The translations under genes were made by a program, and so were the position numbers. From assembly GCA_009835325.1 (NCBI GenBank), contig VXWP01000035.1:1-43341 (forward strand): 43,341 bases of DNA, written 5' to 3'. The DNA is from Gemmatimonadota bacterium. GTDB lineage: Bacteria > JAAXHH01. Positions 24,614-32,789 of the stretch are shown piece by piece. A model generated the notes under the pieces. The model saw only the letters and a list, made by a program, of their open reading frames with translations, had not been told where the DNA came from and made no database searches. The stretch's first letter is position 1. Each line of letters starts with the position of its first letter.

Positions 24614-25555
24614 CTAGGGTCCGCCGAGAAGGTCGCCCGCCGCCGGACGGTATCCTCTCACGAATTCCGCGGCTTCGATCCGGCTCCGGCCCTCGGGCTG
24701 CACCCGGTCCAGTCTCAATCCGCCTTCTCCGGTCTGCACGCTGACGCCCCGGCGTTCGTCGGCGGAGACGATCTCTCCGGGCAGCCTGCCGCCTTCCCCT
24801 TCCAGAGGGACAGGCTGACTCGAAATGATCCGGAGGCGCTGGCCGCGCCAGGTGGTGAAGGCCATGGGAACCGGGTTCAGGCCCCGTATCCTGTTGTGTA
24901 TTACGCGGGCCGGCAGCTGCCAGTCCAGGCGGCCGTCCTCCCGGGAGATCCTCGGTGCGGGCGTCGCTTCGCCCTGCTGCGCCCGCGGCGTTATGCGGCC
25001 GTCCGCCACCCGATCCACCGTGCGCAGGAGCAAGTCCGCGCCGGTGCGGGACAGGCGGTCGTGCAGTTCGCCGGCCGTTTCTTCCGGCCCGATCGGCACG
25101 GTCTCCTGGCAGAGAATGTCGCCCGTGTCCACCCGCCTTTCGACCAGGAACGTGGTGACGCCCGTAACCTCGTCCCCGTTCATCACCGCCCACTGGATGG
25201 GCGCCGCGCCGCGGTACCGGGGCAGGAGGGAAGGATGCAGGTTGATCGTGCCGGCCGGGGGTATCGCCAGCAGTTCGTCAGGCAGGATGCGGAAGGCCAC
25301 GACCACGAACAGACCGGCTTCCAGGGACCGAAGGGCGTCCAGGAAACCCGGGTCGCGAAGCTTCTCCGGCTGCCAGACGGGAATGCCGTGCCGCAGGGCG
25401 GCTTCCTTCACCGGGGAATGCGCGGTCTTCAGTCCCCGTCCCTTCGGCCGGTCGGGGCCGGTGACAATACCGGCCACCTCGTGTTCCGGCCGGCCGATCA
25501 GCGCCTCGAGACTCGGCACCGCGAAGGCGGGCGTACCCATGTAGACCACGCGCAT
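24614..25555 (-). CDS. fmt: Methionyl-tRNA formyltransferase
   Basis: Formylates Met-tRNA-fMet using 10-formyltetrahydrofolate, for initiation. The N-terminal transferase domain has MRVVYMGTPAFAVPSLE and the active-site set N105, H107 (NLHPSLLPRYRGAAPIQW) and D143 (ERRVDTGDIL). The C-terminal OB-like domain ends with the AAEFVRGYRP segment. 313 aa is normal. It begins 1 bp after def in transcript direction; def and fmt act one after the other in the formyl-methionine cycle. Confidence 0.97.
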   Translation of the reverse strand: MRVVYMGTPAFAVPSLEALIGRPEHEVAGIVTGPDRPKGRGLKTAHSPVKEAALRHGIPVWQPEKLRDPGFLDALRSLEAGLFVVVAFRILPDELLAIPPAGTINLHPSLLPRYRGAAPIQWAVMNGDEVTGVTTFLVERRVDTGDILCQETVPIGPEETAGELHDRLSRTGADLLLRTVDRVADGRITPRAQQGEATPAPRISREDGRLDWQLPARVIHNRIRGLNPVPMAFTTWRGQRLRIISSQPVPLEGEGGRLPGEIVSADERRGVSVQTGEGGLRLDRVQPEGRSRIEAAEFVRGYRPAAGDLLGGP

Positions 25556-25556
25556 A

Positions 25557-26111
25557 TCAGACCGCCTGACCGCTCTCCTTGAGCTTCCTCAGTTTACCGC
25601 GGATGAACTGCTGGCGGAGCTTGCTGAGGTGATCGATGAACAGGACGCCTTCCAGGTGGTCGTACTCGTGGACCAGGACCCGCGCAAGCAGTCCGCTGCC
25701 CTCGATCTCGAAGGGGCGCCCGTCCAGGTCCGTTGCCTCGACGCGCACGACCTCGGGCCGGGTCACCTTCTCGAACAGATCGGGAAAACTCAGGCATCCC
25801 TCGTCGCCCGTCTGCGCGCCTTCCCGCTTGACGACGCGCGGGTTCACCAGCACCAGGTGTTCCGGTTCGCCCTCCAGGGCCGGCCCCCGGCGGTCCAGGA
25901 AGAGTTCCGGTCCGATCGCCCCGAGGTTCACCACGTACATGCGGACGGTCTCGCCGACCTGGGGAGCCGCGAGCCCGATGCCCTCCGCGTCGAACATGGT
26001 GTCGACCAGGTCCTCGGCGAGGAGACGCAGCGCCGCGGTCGCATCCCCCACCGGGCGCGCCTTCTCGCGGAGCACCGGGTCGCCGTATATGCGTATGGGT
26101 CTGACCGCCAT
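25557..26111 (-). CDS. def: Peptide deformylase
   Basis: Metalloenzyme removing the N-formyl group from new proteins. All three motifs are present: GIGLAAPQ (44-51), EGCLSFP with metal ligand C106, and HEYDHLEG with H148, E149 and H152. I start at ATG 26111 (MAVRPIRIYGD, 184 aa). The open frame runs on upstream to 26483, but that part lies antiparallel in phase over yajC and has no family similarity. The gene is 8 bp after yajC and 1 bp before fmt. Confidence 0.96.
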   Translation of the reverse strand: MAVRPIRIYGDPVLREKARPVGDATAALRLLAEDLVDTMFDAEGIGLAAPQVGETVRMYVVNLGAIGPELFLDRRGPALEGEPEHLVLVNPRVVKREGAQTGDEGCLSFPDLFEKVTRPEVVRVEATDLDGRPFEIEGSGLLARVLVHEYDHLEGVLFIDHLSKLRQQFIRGKLRKLKESGQAV

Positions 26112-26119
26112 GGCTTTTC

Positions 26120-26455
26120 CTATTCTTCCTTGCTTCCCTTCTTGCTGCTGATCAAACGGGAAATGGCGCTGCGTTGCAGGTCGATCCGGACGTCGTCGGC
26201 GATGCGCACCGTGACCGTGTCCGCCTTCAGTCCGGTAACGACGCCGATGATCCCGCCCTGCGTCACCACCTTGTCCCCGTTCTGCAGGGCGTCCAGCATG
26301 GCCTGGTGTTCCCGCTGACGCTTCTGCTGGGGACGGATCAGCAACAGGTAGATGATCGCGAACATCAACAGGATGGGGATCATGGAGATCAGGAAACCCG
26401 GTCCGGAAGCGTCTCCGCCGCCGCCGGGGCCCATGGCAAAGGCATCTTGAATCAC
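26120..26455 (-). CDS. yajC: Preprotein translocase subunit YajC
   Basis: Small inner-membrane partner of SecDF. One transmembrane helix (about residues 22-41, LISMIPILLMFAIIYLLLI) is followed by RPQQKRQREHQAML and the cytoplasmic beta domain (GDKVVTQGGIIGVVTGL), the standard YajC pattern. 111 aa. It starts at GTG 26455, overlapping the tgt stop by 4 bp (GTGA). tgt-yajC adjacency is conserved in many bacteria, but secD and secF are not here. Confidence 0.95.
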   Translation of the reverse strand: MIQDAFAMGPGGGGDASGPGFLISMIPILLMFAIIYLLLIRPQQKRQREHQAMLDALQNGDKVVTQGGIIGVVTGLKADTVTVRIADDVRIDLQRSAISRLISSKKGSKEE

Positions 26456-27609
26456 TGGGGTTGCTCCTTTCTTGCGGTCTCACTGCGATACGCGGTCAGA
26501 AACGACCTGCTCCACGGGCCGAAACGGCCTTCCAGGATGGCTTCTCCCATCTCGGAGACCAGGCCGACGTAAAAGTGGATGTTGTGCAGGGTCCCCATTC
26601 TCGGACCCAGTATTTCTCCCGCGCGGTAAAGGTGCCGGACGTACGAACGGCTGAAGGTCCGGCAGGCATAACAGGAACAGGATGCATCGATCGGTCCGGC
26701 GTCGGCCCTGAAGCGGGCGTTGTAGATATTGATGCGTCCGGAGCGCGTGTAAAGCGCGCCGTTCCGGCCCTCGCGGGTGGGAATGACGCAGTCGAACATG
26801 TCGATCCCTCGTCCCACGGCGTCGACGAGGTCTTCCGGCGTCCCGGCGCCCATCAGGTAACGGGGCCGGTCTTCCGGCAGGTGTTCGACGGTGGCGTCGA
26901 TCAGGGCCGCCATGGCCGGCTTCGGCTCCCCGATCGACATCCCTCCGATGGCGTAGGCGTCGAATCCCCGGTCGACCAGCGACCGCGCGCAGTCGACCCG
27001 GAGGTCTTCGTAGACGCTTCCCTGCACGATGCCGAACAGCGCCTGGGGATGCGCCCTCTCTCCCTCCAGTTCGTCGAAACGCTTCCGTGACCGCTCGGCC
27101 CATCGCAGCGTCAGCGCGGCGGAATCCTTCGCGTAACCGTAGTCGCAGGGATAGGGCGGACACTCGTCGAGGGGCGCGATGATATCGGCGCCGAGGGCGG
27201 TCTCGATTTCCATGACGGACTCCGGCGTGAACAGGTGCCGCGAGCCGTCGATGTGCGATTGGAAGGTCACCCCCTCTTCCTGGATGGACTTGAGGTCCGA
27301 GAGGCTGAACACCTGGTAGCCCCCGCTGTCGGTCAACAGGGGCCGCCGCCAGTTCATAAAGCCGTGCAGCCCGCCCATCTCCCGGATCAATGCATGTCCT
27401 GGCCGGAGAAACAGGTGGTAGGTGTTGCCGAGTATGATCTGCGCGCCGGCGGCTTCGAGTTCCTCCGGCGTCAGCGTCTTCACCGTCGCCTGGGTCCCCA
27501 CGGGCATGAACACCGGCGTGCGGATTTCGCCGTGGGGGGTATTCATGCGGCCGGCCCGCGCGTTCGAAGCCAGGTCCCGGGCGAGCAGGTTAAAGTCCAG
27601 CGAAGCCAT
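26452..27609 (-). CDS. tgt: Queuine tRNA-ribosyltransferase (tRNA-guanine transglycosylase)
   Basis: Exchanges guanine-34 for the queuosine precursor in GUN-anticodon tRNAs. Catalytic D94 (TDSGGYQVFSL) and nucleophile D272 (GIDMFDCVIPTR) are present, with GGMSIGEPK, and the structural zinc site C311, C313, C316 and H342. 385 aa is normal. It lies 39 bp after mlaF and overlaps yajC by 4 bp. No other queuosine gene (queA, queC-F) is seen in the window. Confidence 0.97.
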   Translation of the reverse strand: MASLDFNLLARDLASNARAGRMNTPHGEIRTPVFMPVGTQATVKTLTPEELEAAGAQIILGNTYHLFLRPGHALIREMGGLHGFMNWRRPLLTDSGGYQVFSLSDLKSIQEEGVTFQSHIDGSRHLFTPESVMEIETALGADIIAPLDECPPYPCDYGYAKDSAALTLRWAERSRKRFDELEGERAHPQALFGIVQGSVYEDLRVDCARSLVDRGFDAYAIGGMSIGEPKPAMAALIDATVEHLPEDRPRYLMGAGTPEDLVDAVGRGIDMFDCVIPTREGRNGALYTRSGRINIYNARFRADAGPIDASCSCYACRTFSRSYVRHLYRAGEILGPRMGTLHNIHFYVGLVSEMGEAILEGRFGPWSRSFLTAYRSETARKEQPQ

Positions 27610-27648
27610 AACGCGGGACCCGCGGTCCTCCTGTCGAATGATCCATGA

Positions 27649-28395
27649 CTATTCCAACGATTTGATGGGGCCCTCGCCGCGGCCCAGGATGAACTGCTGC
27701 ACCAGCGCGTCGTCGCAGTTCCGGATCTCGTCCGGGGTCCCCACCATGTGAATCACCCCGTCGTGGAGCATGGCGATGCGGTCCGCGATCTTGTACGCGC
27801 TGATCATGTCGTGGGTCACCGCGATCGCCGTCACCGACAGCCGCTGGTTCATATCCAGGATCAGGTCGTTGATGATGTCCGCCATGATGGGATCCAGGCC
27901 CGTGGTGGGCTCGTCGTAGAGAATGTACTCCGGATTCATGGCGATCGCCCTGGCGAGTCCCACTCTCTTGCGCATGCCGCCCGAAAGCTCCGCCGGCTTC
28001 TGTTCCTCCACGTCGGACAGGCCGACCATCTGGAGGCAGGTCCGGACCCGTTCGCCGATCTCCGCCTCGGTCCGGTCGGTGTGTACCTTCAGGGCGATCC
28101 CCACGTTCTCGCCCACGGTCATGGAATCGAATAGGGCGCCGCCCTGGAACAGGAAACCGAAGCGCTTGCGGATTTCGTCCAGTTCAGGGCCGTACAGCCT
28201 GGTCACGTCCCTGCCGTCCACCAGCAGCGTTCCGCCATCCGGATGCAGCAATCCCGTGATGTGCTTGAGCAGCACGCTCTTGCCGCATCCGCTCCGGCCG
28301 ATGATGACCATAGTCTCCCCGGACTCGATGGTCAGGTTGACGTCCTTCAGCACCGGTTTCCCGAAGGCTTTTCTCAGGTGTACGATTTCGATCAT
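27649..28395 (-). CDS. ABC transporter ATP-binding protein, MlaF-type
   Basis: 248-aa ATPase of the family that energises Mla/Mce phospholipid or lipid transport across the envelope. Walker A GRSGCGKS (33-40), the signature LSGGMRKRVGLARAIA, Walker B YILYDEPTTGLDP and the switch histidine in VTHDM are intact. MlaF-like hallmarks are the segment LFQGGALFDSMTVGENV and the DEPTTGLDPI run. The permease (mlaE) and MCE-protein (mlaD) genes that usually adjoin are absent; its neighbours are dnaB (33 bp) and tgt (39 bp), so it is an orphan here. A role in lipid transport is inference from family. Confidence 0.88.
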   Translation of the reverse strand: MIEIVHLRKAFGKPVLKDVNLTIESGETMVIIGRSGCGKSVLLKHITGLLHPDGGTLLVDGRDVTRLYGPELDEIRKRFGFLFQGGALFDSMTVGENVGIALKVHTDRTEAEIGERVRTCLQMVGLSDVEEQKPAELSGGMRKRVGLARAIAMNPEYILYDEPTTGLDPIMADIINDLILDMNQRLSVTAIAVTHDMISAYKIADRIAMLHDGVIHMVGTPDEIRNCDDALVQQFILGRGEGPIKSLE

Positions 28396-28428
28396 GAGCG
28401 GGTAGAGAACGTAACGCGGGAAGAACGG

Positions 28429-29790
28429 TCAGCCCGGGTCTTCGTGATAGAGATCCGGGTTCTCGAAACGGGCGAAACGGTCCACGAAGACCAGGTCCAC
28501 CGTTCCGACGGGACCGTTGCGCTGCTTGCCGATGATGATTTCCGCCTGGTTCTGGTCCTGTTCCTCGTCTTCAGCGTATCGGGCGGGCCGGTAGATGAAC
28601 AGCACCACGTCGGCGTCCTGCTCGATCGCGCCCGATTCCCTTAAGTCCGACAGCTGCGGCCGGCCGTCCCCGCCGCGGATCTCCACCGCCCTCGAAAGCT
28701 GCGACAGCGCGACGATCGGAACGTCCAGCTCCTTGGCCAGGGCCTTCAGGTTCCGGGAGATGGCGGAGATCTCCTGTTGCCTGTTCTCCGCGTCGCTCGG
28801 GCCCCGCATAAGCTGCATGTAGTCGACGGCCAGCAGGCCGATGTCGTCATGCTCGGACATCAGCCTGCGCGCCCGGGAACGCATTTCGGTGACCGACAAC
28901 GCCGGGGTCTCGTCGATGTATACCGGCGCGGTGGCTAGGGCCCCCACCGCGATGCTCAGGTTCGACCACGCGTCTCCCGGCAGCCGGCCGGTGCGCATCA
29001 GGTGGGAATCCACCCGGGCTTCGCTGCACAGCATCCGCTGGGCCAGCTGGTGGCTGGTCATCTCGAGGCTGAACAGGCCGACGCCGACCCCGGCCTCCAC
29101 CGCGACATGGCGGATGATGTTCAGGCAGAGGGCCGTCTTCCCCATGGCCGGACGGGCCGCGATGATAACCAGGTCTCCGCGCTGGAAACCGGCGGTCATC
29201 TCGTCCAGCCGGGTAAAGCCCGTGGGGACGCCGGTCACGGTGGTGTCCTGCTCGTGGAGCTTTTCGATGTTCTCGAAGGTGTCGTGCAGAATGGGATTGA
29301 GCTGGGTGAAACCTCGGCGGGCGTCGCGCTGGGACAGGGAGAACACCATCCGCTCGGCGTCGTCCAGCAGTTCCGCGGTGTCTTCCGACGATTCATAGGC
29401 CCGGGAGACGATCTGGGTCGCCACGTTGATCAGCTTGCGTCCCTGGGATTTCTCGTGCACGATCCGGGCGTGGTATTCCACGTTGGCCGCCGTCGAAACG
29501 CCCTCCGTCAGGCCGACCAGGTAGAAGGATCCCCCCACGGCGGGCAGCTCGTGCCGCTTCTCAAGTTCTTCGCTCAGGGTGATTACGTCGGTGGGTTCGT
29601 TCCGGTCGTACAGGGCAATAATGGCACTGAAGATCTTGCGGTGCGCATCACGGTAGAACGCGGTATCGTCGAGGATCTCGAGGGCGATCGATATGGCGTC
29701 CTGTTCCAGCAGCATGGCGCCCAGGACCGCCGCCTCCGCCTCCACGGCCTGCGGCGGAAGTCGTTCCGCTCCGTCGCTCTGGCTGTTCAT
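28429..29790 (-). CDS. dnaB: Replicative DNA helicase DnaB
   Basis: Hexameric helicase that unwinds DNA at the replication fork. N-terminal domain about residues 10-115 (PPQAVEAEAAVLGAMLL), linker, then RecA-like C-terminal domain with Walker A ARPAMGKT (212-219), SLEM (241-244), LLAVDYMQLM (Walker B) and SRAVEIRGGDGRPQLSDLRESGAIEQDADV. 453 aa, no intein or insertion. It overlaps the uracil-DNA glycosylase stop by 4 bp (ATGA), so the two replication/repair genes are probably translated together. The C-terminus is ordinary. Confidence 0.97.
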   Translation of the reverse strand: MNSQSDGAERLPPQAVEAEAAVLGAMLLEQDAISIALEILDDTAFYRDAHRKIFSAIIALYDRNEPTDVITLSEELEKRHELPAVGGSFYLVGLTEGVSTAANVEYHARIVHEKSQGRKLINVATQIVSRAYESSEDTAELLDDAERMVFSLSQRDARRGFTQLNPILHDTFENIEKLHEQDTTVTGVPTGFTRLDEMTAGFQRGDLVIIAARPAMGKTALCLNIIRHVAVEAGVGVGLFSLEMTSHQLAQRMLCSEARVDSHLMRTGRLPGDAWSNLSIAVGALATAPVYIDETPALSVTEMRSRARRLMSEHDDIGLLAVDYMQLMRGPSDAENRQQEISAISRNLKALAKELDVPIVALSQLSRAVEIRGGDGRPQLSDLRESGAIEQDADVVLFIYRPARYAEDEEQDQNQAEIIIGKQRNGPVGTVDLVFVDRFARFENPDLYHEDPG

Positions 29791-30698
29791 GAGACCTCAT
29801 CTCCCGGGGTCGCCTGCGCATCGGATTGCACGATGCGGTCGTATTCCTTCCGCAACAGTTGCACGTCTTCCCAGGTCGGCCTTTTGTAGGCCGAATTGCG
29901 CAACAGGCCGGAAGGGTGGTACGTCACCAGCAATTTGATGCCGTGATAGTCGTGGAACCTGCCCCGCAGCGCTCGAATCGAACTGTTCTGCTTGAGCAGG
30001 GCCTGGGCCGCGACGCGGCCGAGGGTGCAGATCAGCCGGGGCCGGACGAGCCGGATCTGCTCCTTCAGGATGGCGTCGCACGCGTCGATCTCTTCGGGCA
30101 TCGGGTCGCGGTTGTTCGGCGGCCGGCATTTCAGGATGTTGGTGATATACACCTCGTCCCGGGTGAAATCGATGGCGTTCAGGATACGGGTCAGCAGCTT
30201 ACCCGCCTGGCCCACGAAGGGTTGGCCCTGTTCGTCTTCCTTGGCGCCGGGCGCTTCGCCCACGAACATCACGTCGGCGTGCTCGTTCCCGGAACCGAAT
30301 ACGAAGTGCTTACGCTTGAATCCCAGCGCGCAGGCCGTGCAGCGATGGTATTTCGCATACAGGGCCTCGAGGGACGTTGCCCGGGCCGGCTGGGCCGACT
30401 GGTCCGACTGGGCCGACTGGGCCGAATGGGCCGAATGGTCCGACTGGGCCGACTGGGCCGAATGGTCCGAATGGGCCGCCCGCCCGGTCCCGGCAGGTTG
30501 GCCTGCCCCGGCAGGTTGACCGGGCCGATCGGATTGGCCGGGACCTTCGGGCCGTTCGCGCCGCCTCCGCTCCGGCAGCGGAAGCGCCCCGTCCAGGCCT
30601 TCCGGCAGGTAGAGCGATTCGAGTCCCTGCTCTTCTTCCTGCCTCACGGCCTCGACGGTCTGGCGTATCAGGTCGGACAGCGACGCTTGCGTTTTCAT
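29787..30698 (-). CDS. Uracil-DNA glycosylase, family 4, with a repeat-coded N-terminal linker
   Basis: Removes uracil from DNA. The catalytic domain (about residues 112-292) is of the Fe-S family 4 type: motif A GEAPGAKEDEQGQPFVG, motif B HPSGLLR, and four cysteines that would ligate a 4Fe-4S cluster (C120, C123, C191, C207). An N-terminal segment (1-45, LSDLIRQTVEAVRQEEEQG) may be a short helix found in phage-SPO1-like polymerase-associated forms. Between them lies a low-complexity linker (about 48-107) rich in Pro/Gly and then S-A-Q, S-D-H and S-D-Q tripeptides. 303 aa is long for the family because of this linker. It overlaps coaBC and dnaB by 4 bp each. Confidence 0.93.
   Translation of the reverse strand: MKTQASLSDLIRQTVEAVRQEEEQGLESLYLPEGLDGALPLPERRRRERPEGPGQSDRPGQPAGAGQPAGTGRAAHSDHSAQSAQSDHSAHSAQSAQSDQSAQPARATSLEALYAKYHRCTACALGFKRKHFVFGSGNEHADVMFVGEAPGAKEDEQGQPFVGQAGKLLTRILNAIDFTRDEVYITNILKCRPPNNRDPMPEEIDACDAILKEQIRLVRPRLICTLGRVAAQALLKQNSSIRALRGRFHDYHGIKLLVTYHPSGLLRNSAYKRPTWEDVQLLRKEYDRIVQSDAQATPGDEVS
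30387..30476. repeat. Ten 9-bp units coding the uracil-DNA glycosylase linker
   Basis: Ten contiguous units on the plus strand, variants of cgactgggc (cgactggtc, cgaatgggc, cgaatggtc), from 30387 to 30476 without interruption. On the minus strand they code alternating S-A-Q, S-A-H, S-D-H and S-D-Q tripeptides, residues 75-104. Confidence 0.97.
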
Positions 30699-31912
30699 GC
30701 GGGAACGACTTCCCGGTTTCTCAGCAGGGCGGCGACTTCGTCCATGACGCGGTCCGCCACGTCGGACTTGGATTGCAGGGGCAGGGATTCCTCGCGGCCG
30801 TCGCGGTGTATCAGGGTGACGATGTTGGTATCCGTCTCGAACCCGGCGCCCTCGGCGGTGAGGTCGTTGTAGACCACCAGGTCCAGGTCCTTGTCCGCCC
30901 GCTTCCGGCGCGCGTAGTCGAGACCGTCATGGGTCTCCGCGGCAAAGCCGATCAGCACGGGCGGCCGGTCGGCGGCCACTTCCGCGAGGATATCGGTGGT
31001 CCGCGTCATTTCCAGCGTAAGACGTTCCTCCGTCTTTTTCGTCTTCCGGGGGGCCTGGACGCCCGGCCGGTAATCCGCCACGGCCGCAGCCATGATCACG
31101 GCATGCTGGCCTTCACGGTTGGCCAGGACGGCTTCGCGCATTTCACCGGCGGTCCGGACGTGTTCCACGGCGACCCCGTAAGGATCCTGGAGGTGCGTGG
31201 GTCCCGCTACGAGGGTGACCGATGCGCCTCGCCGGGCCGCGGCCCTTGCGAGGGCGTAACCCATCTTTCCGCTGGAGCGGTTCGTTACGCACCGGACGGG
31301 ATCGATGTCCTCCGCCGTGGGGCCGGCGCTCACCAGTACGTTGCATCCGGCCAGGTCATGATCGGGATCGGCAAGGATGGCGACCGCTTCCACGATCTGT
31401 TCCGGCGCCGCCAGCCTCCCGTCCCCCTCTTCGCCGTTGGCCAGCAGGCCGAATTCCGGTTCGATGACGTGCACGCCCCGACTCCTGAGGCGGTCGAGAT
31501 TCGACTGGACGGCTTCGTTTCTCCACATGCGGAAATTCATGGCCGGCGCCAGGCAGCAGGGCGCCTCGCAGGCCAGCATCACGGTGGAGAGCAGGTCGTC
31601 CCCCAGCCCGTTCGCCATCTTGCCGATGATATTGGCCGTGGCGGGCGCGATGGCCACCGTATCGGCCCAGACCGCGAGATCGACGTGTTCTTCACCGGCC
31701 ATCCCGGTTTCGGGAAACTGCTCGACGGCCACGGGATGGGCGGTCAGCGCGCTAAAGGTTACGGCACCGACGAACGCGCCGGCTTCACGGGTCATCACCA
31801 CCCGGACGTCTGCCTGTTCCCGGACGAGTCCGCGGACTACTTCGGCCGCCTTGTAGGCCGATATACTGCCGGTCACGCCGAGGACGATCCGGCGTCCTTT
31901 CAACCTGGACAT
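30695..31912 (-). CDS. coaBC: Bifunctional phosphopantothenoylcysteine decarboxylase/synthetase CoaBC
   Basis: Two steps of coenzyme A synthesis. The N-terminal flavoprotein decarboxylase (1-185) has GVTGSISAYKA, active-site H76 in EEHVDLA and the PAMN motif (123-126). The C-terminal synthetase (about 186-405) has VLVSAGPTAEDIDPVR and the NRSSGKMGYALA segment. In the flap motif, normally ACGxxGxGR with an essential cysteine, this protein reads ANGEEGDGR, with N159 at the cysteine position. A ribosome site AGGAG lies before the ATG. It is 14 bp after rpoZ and overlaps the next gene by 4 bp. Confidence 0.95.
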   Translation of the reverse strand: MSRLKGRRIVLGVTGSISAYKAAEVVRGLVREQADVRVVMTREAGAFVGAVTFSALTAHPVAVEQFPETGMAGEEHVDLAVWADTVAIAPATANIIGKMANGLGDDLLSTVMLACEAPCCLAPAMNFRMWRNEAVQSNLDRLRSRGVHVIEPEFGLLANGEEGDGRLAAPEQIVEAVAILADPDHDLAGCNVLVSAGPTAEDIDPVRCVTNRSSGKMGYALARAAARRGASVTLVAGPTHLQDPYGVAVEHVRTAGEMREAVLANREGQHAVIMAAAVADYRPGVQAPRKTKKTEERLTLEMTRTTDILAEVAADRPPVLIGFAAETHDGLDYARRKRADKDLDLVVYNDLTAEGAGFETDTNIVTLIHRDGREESLPLQSKSDVADRVMDEVAALLRNREVVPA

Positions 31913-31926
31913 CGAAAGCTCCTGCC

Positions 31927-32169
31927 TTACTCCACGGCCTCGTCTTCCTCGGCCGGCTGGTAGTCGTAGTTCAACTCGTCACCGAGCAACCGGTCCAGCG
32001 CCTGGGTCGTCACTTTCTCGGCGCGGTCGTCCTGCGTGCCCAGCATCTTGTTGTGGAGGTTGATTCTCCGTGCCTCCATGGCCGTAACCATGACGGCCTC
32101 GTAGATGTTATCGGCGACGTCCCTCATGCGCTCCTGGGAAATGTACTGTGTGTTTTTCGTGGCGTTCAT
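31927..32169 (-). CDS. rpoZ: RNA polymerase omega subunit
   Basis: Small RNA polymerase subunit that helps fold and hold beta-prime. 80 aa from the start chosen here. The core is VMVTAMEARRINLHNK, followed by KVTTQALDRLLGDELNYDY, as in divergent bacterial omega/RPB6 proteins, with an acidic tail. I start at ATG 32169 because it overlaps the gmk stop in an ATGA (32169-32166); another ATG 12 nt upstream would add four residues inside gmk. The order gmk-rpoZ-coaBC is widely conserved and supports the call despite low similarity. Confidence 0.88.
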   Translation of the reverse strand: MNATKNTQYISQERMRDVADNIYEAVMVTAMEARRINLHNKMLGTQDDRAEKVTTQALDRLLGDELNYDYQPAEEDEAVE

Positions 32170-32789
32170 GGCTGCTCCCATCGGCTGATGCGACGCCGTT
32201 CGGTGGCTATGATCCCCCTAATGGCGTCAACGGTGGACTGCTGCTTGCCATCTTCATTGTCGACCCCGTAGTCATACGCGGGCAGGTACTTCATCTCGGT
32301 GCGCGCCTTATCCAACCGCTTGCGGATCTGATCGTCCGTTTCCAGGCCGCGCTGTTTCAACCGCCGCGACAGGCTGTCCAGGGAAGGCGGAATCAGGAAG
32401 ACGAGAACGGCCTCCGGGAATATGGCCTTGACGGCTCCTCCACCCTGGACATCGATGACCAGCAGGGCCACGCCCCCGGACCGGATGACGCGCTCGACGG
32501 CGTCCCGTGGGGTGCCGTACAGCACGCCGTCATAAACTTCCGCCCATTCGAGAAAGGCGCCCTGCCGTATCTTCTCCTTGAATTCGTCCGCGCTGACAAA
32601 CCGGTAATCGATCCCGTCCCGCTCGTTCGGCCGCTTCTTTCGGGTCGTCATGGATACGGACCGGACGATGGTCGGGTCTCCGGTCGTAAGCAACTCGCCG
32701 ATCGTGGTCTTTCCCGTGCCCGACGGTGCGGAGAGGACCAGGCAGAACCCCTTTGCCTCCGCGCTACCGGGCGCGACGGAATCACTCAA
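32166..32789 (-). CDS. gmk: Guanylate kinase
   Basis: Converts GMP to GDP with ATP. P-loop SAPSGTGKT (20-28), the GMP-binding lines SMTTRKKRPNERDGIDYRFVS and LEWAEVYDGVLYGTP, and VLVFLIPPSLDSLSRRL are all standard. 207 aa. The start is TTG at 32789, inside the yicC 3' end (8-bp overlap); no ATG or GTG is available in frame before the P-loop. The C-terminus overlaps rpoZ in an ATGA. Confidence 0.97.
   Translation of the reverse strand: MSDSVAPGSAEAKGFCLVLSAPSGTGKTTIGELLTTGDPTIVRSVSMTTRKKRPNERDGIDYRFVSADEFKEKIRQGAFLEWAEVYDGVLYGTPRDAVERVIRSGGVALLVIDVQGGGAVKAIFPEAVLVFLIPPSLDSLSRRLKQRGLETDDQIRKRLDKARTEMKYLPAYDYGVDNEDGKQQSTVDAIRGIIATERRRISRWEQP

Noticed and set aside
26112-26483. N-terminal extension of the def reading frame by 124 codons.
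   Set aside because: It overlaps yajC in another frame, is rich in Arg/His/Asp like a shadow, and normal deformylase starts at MAVRPIRIYGD.
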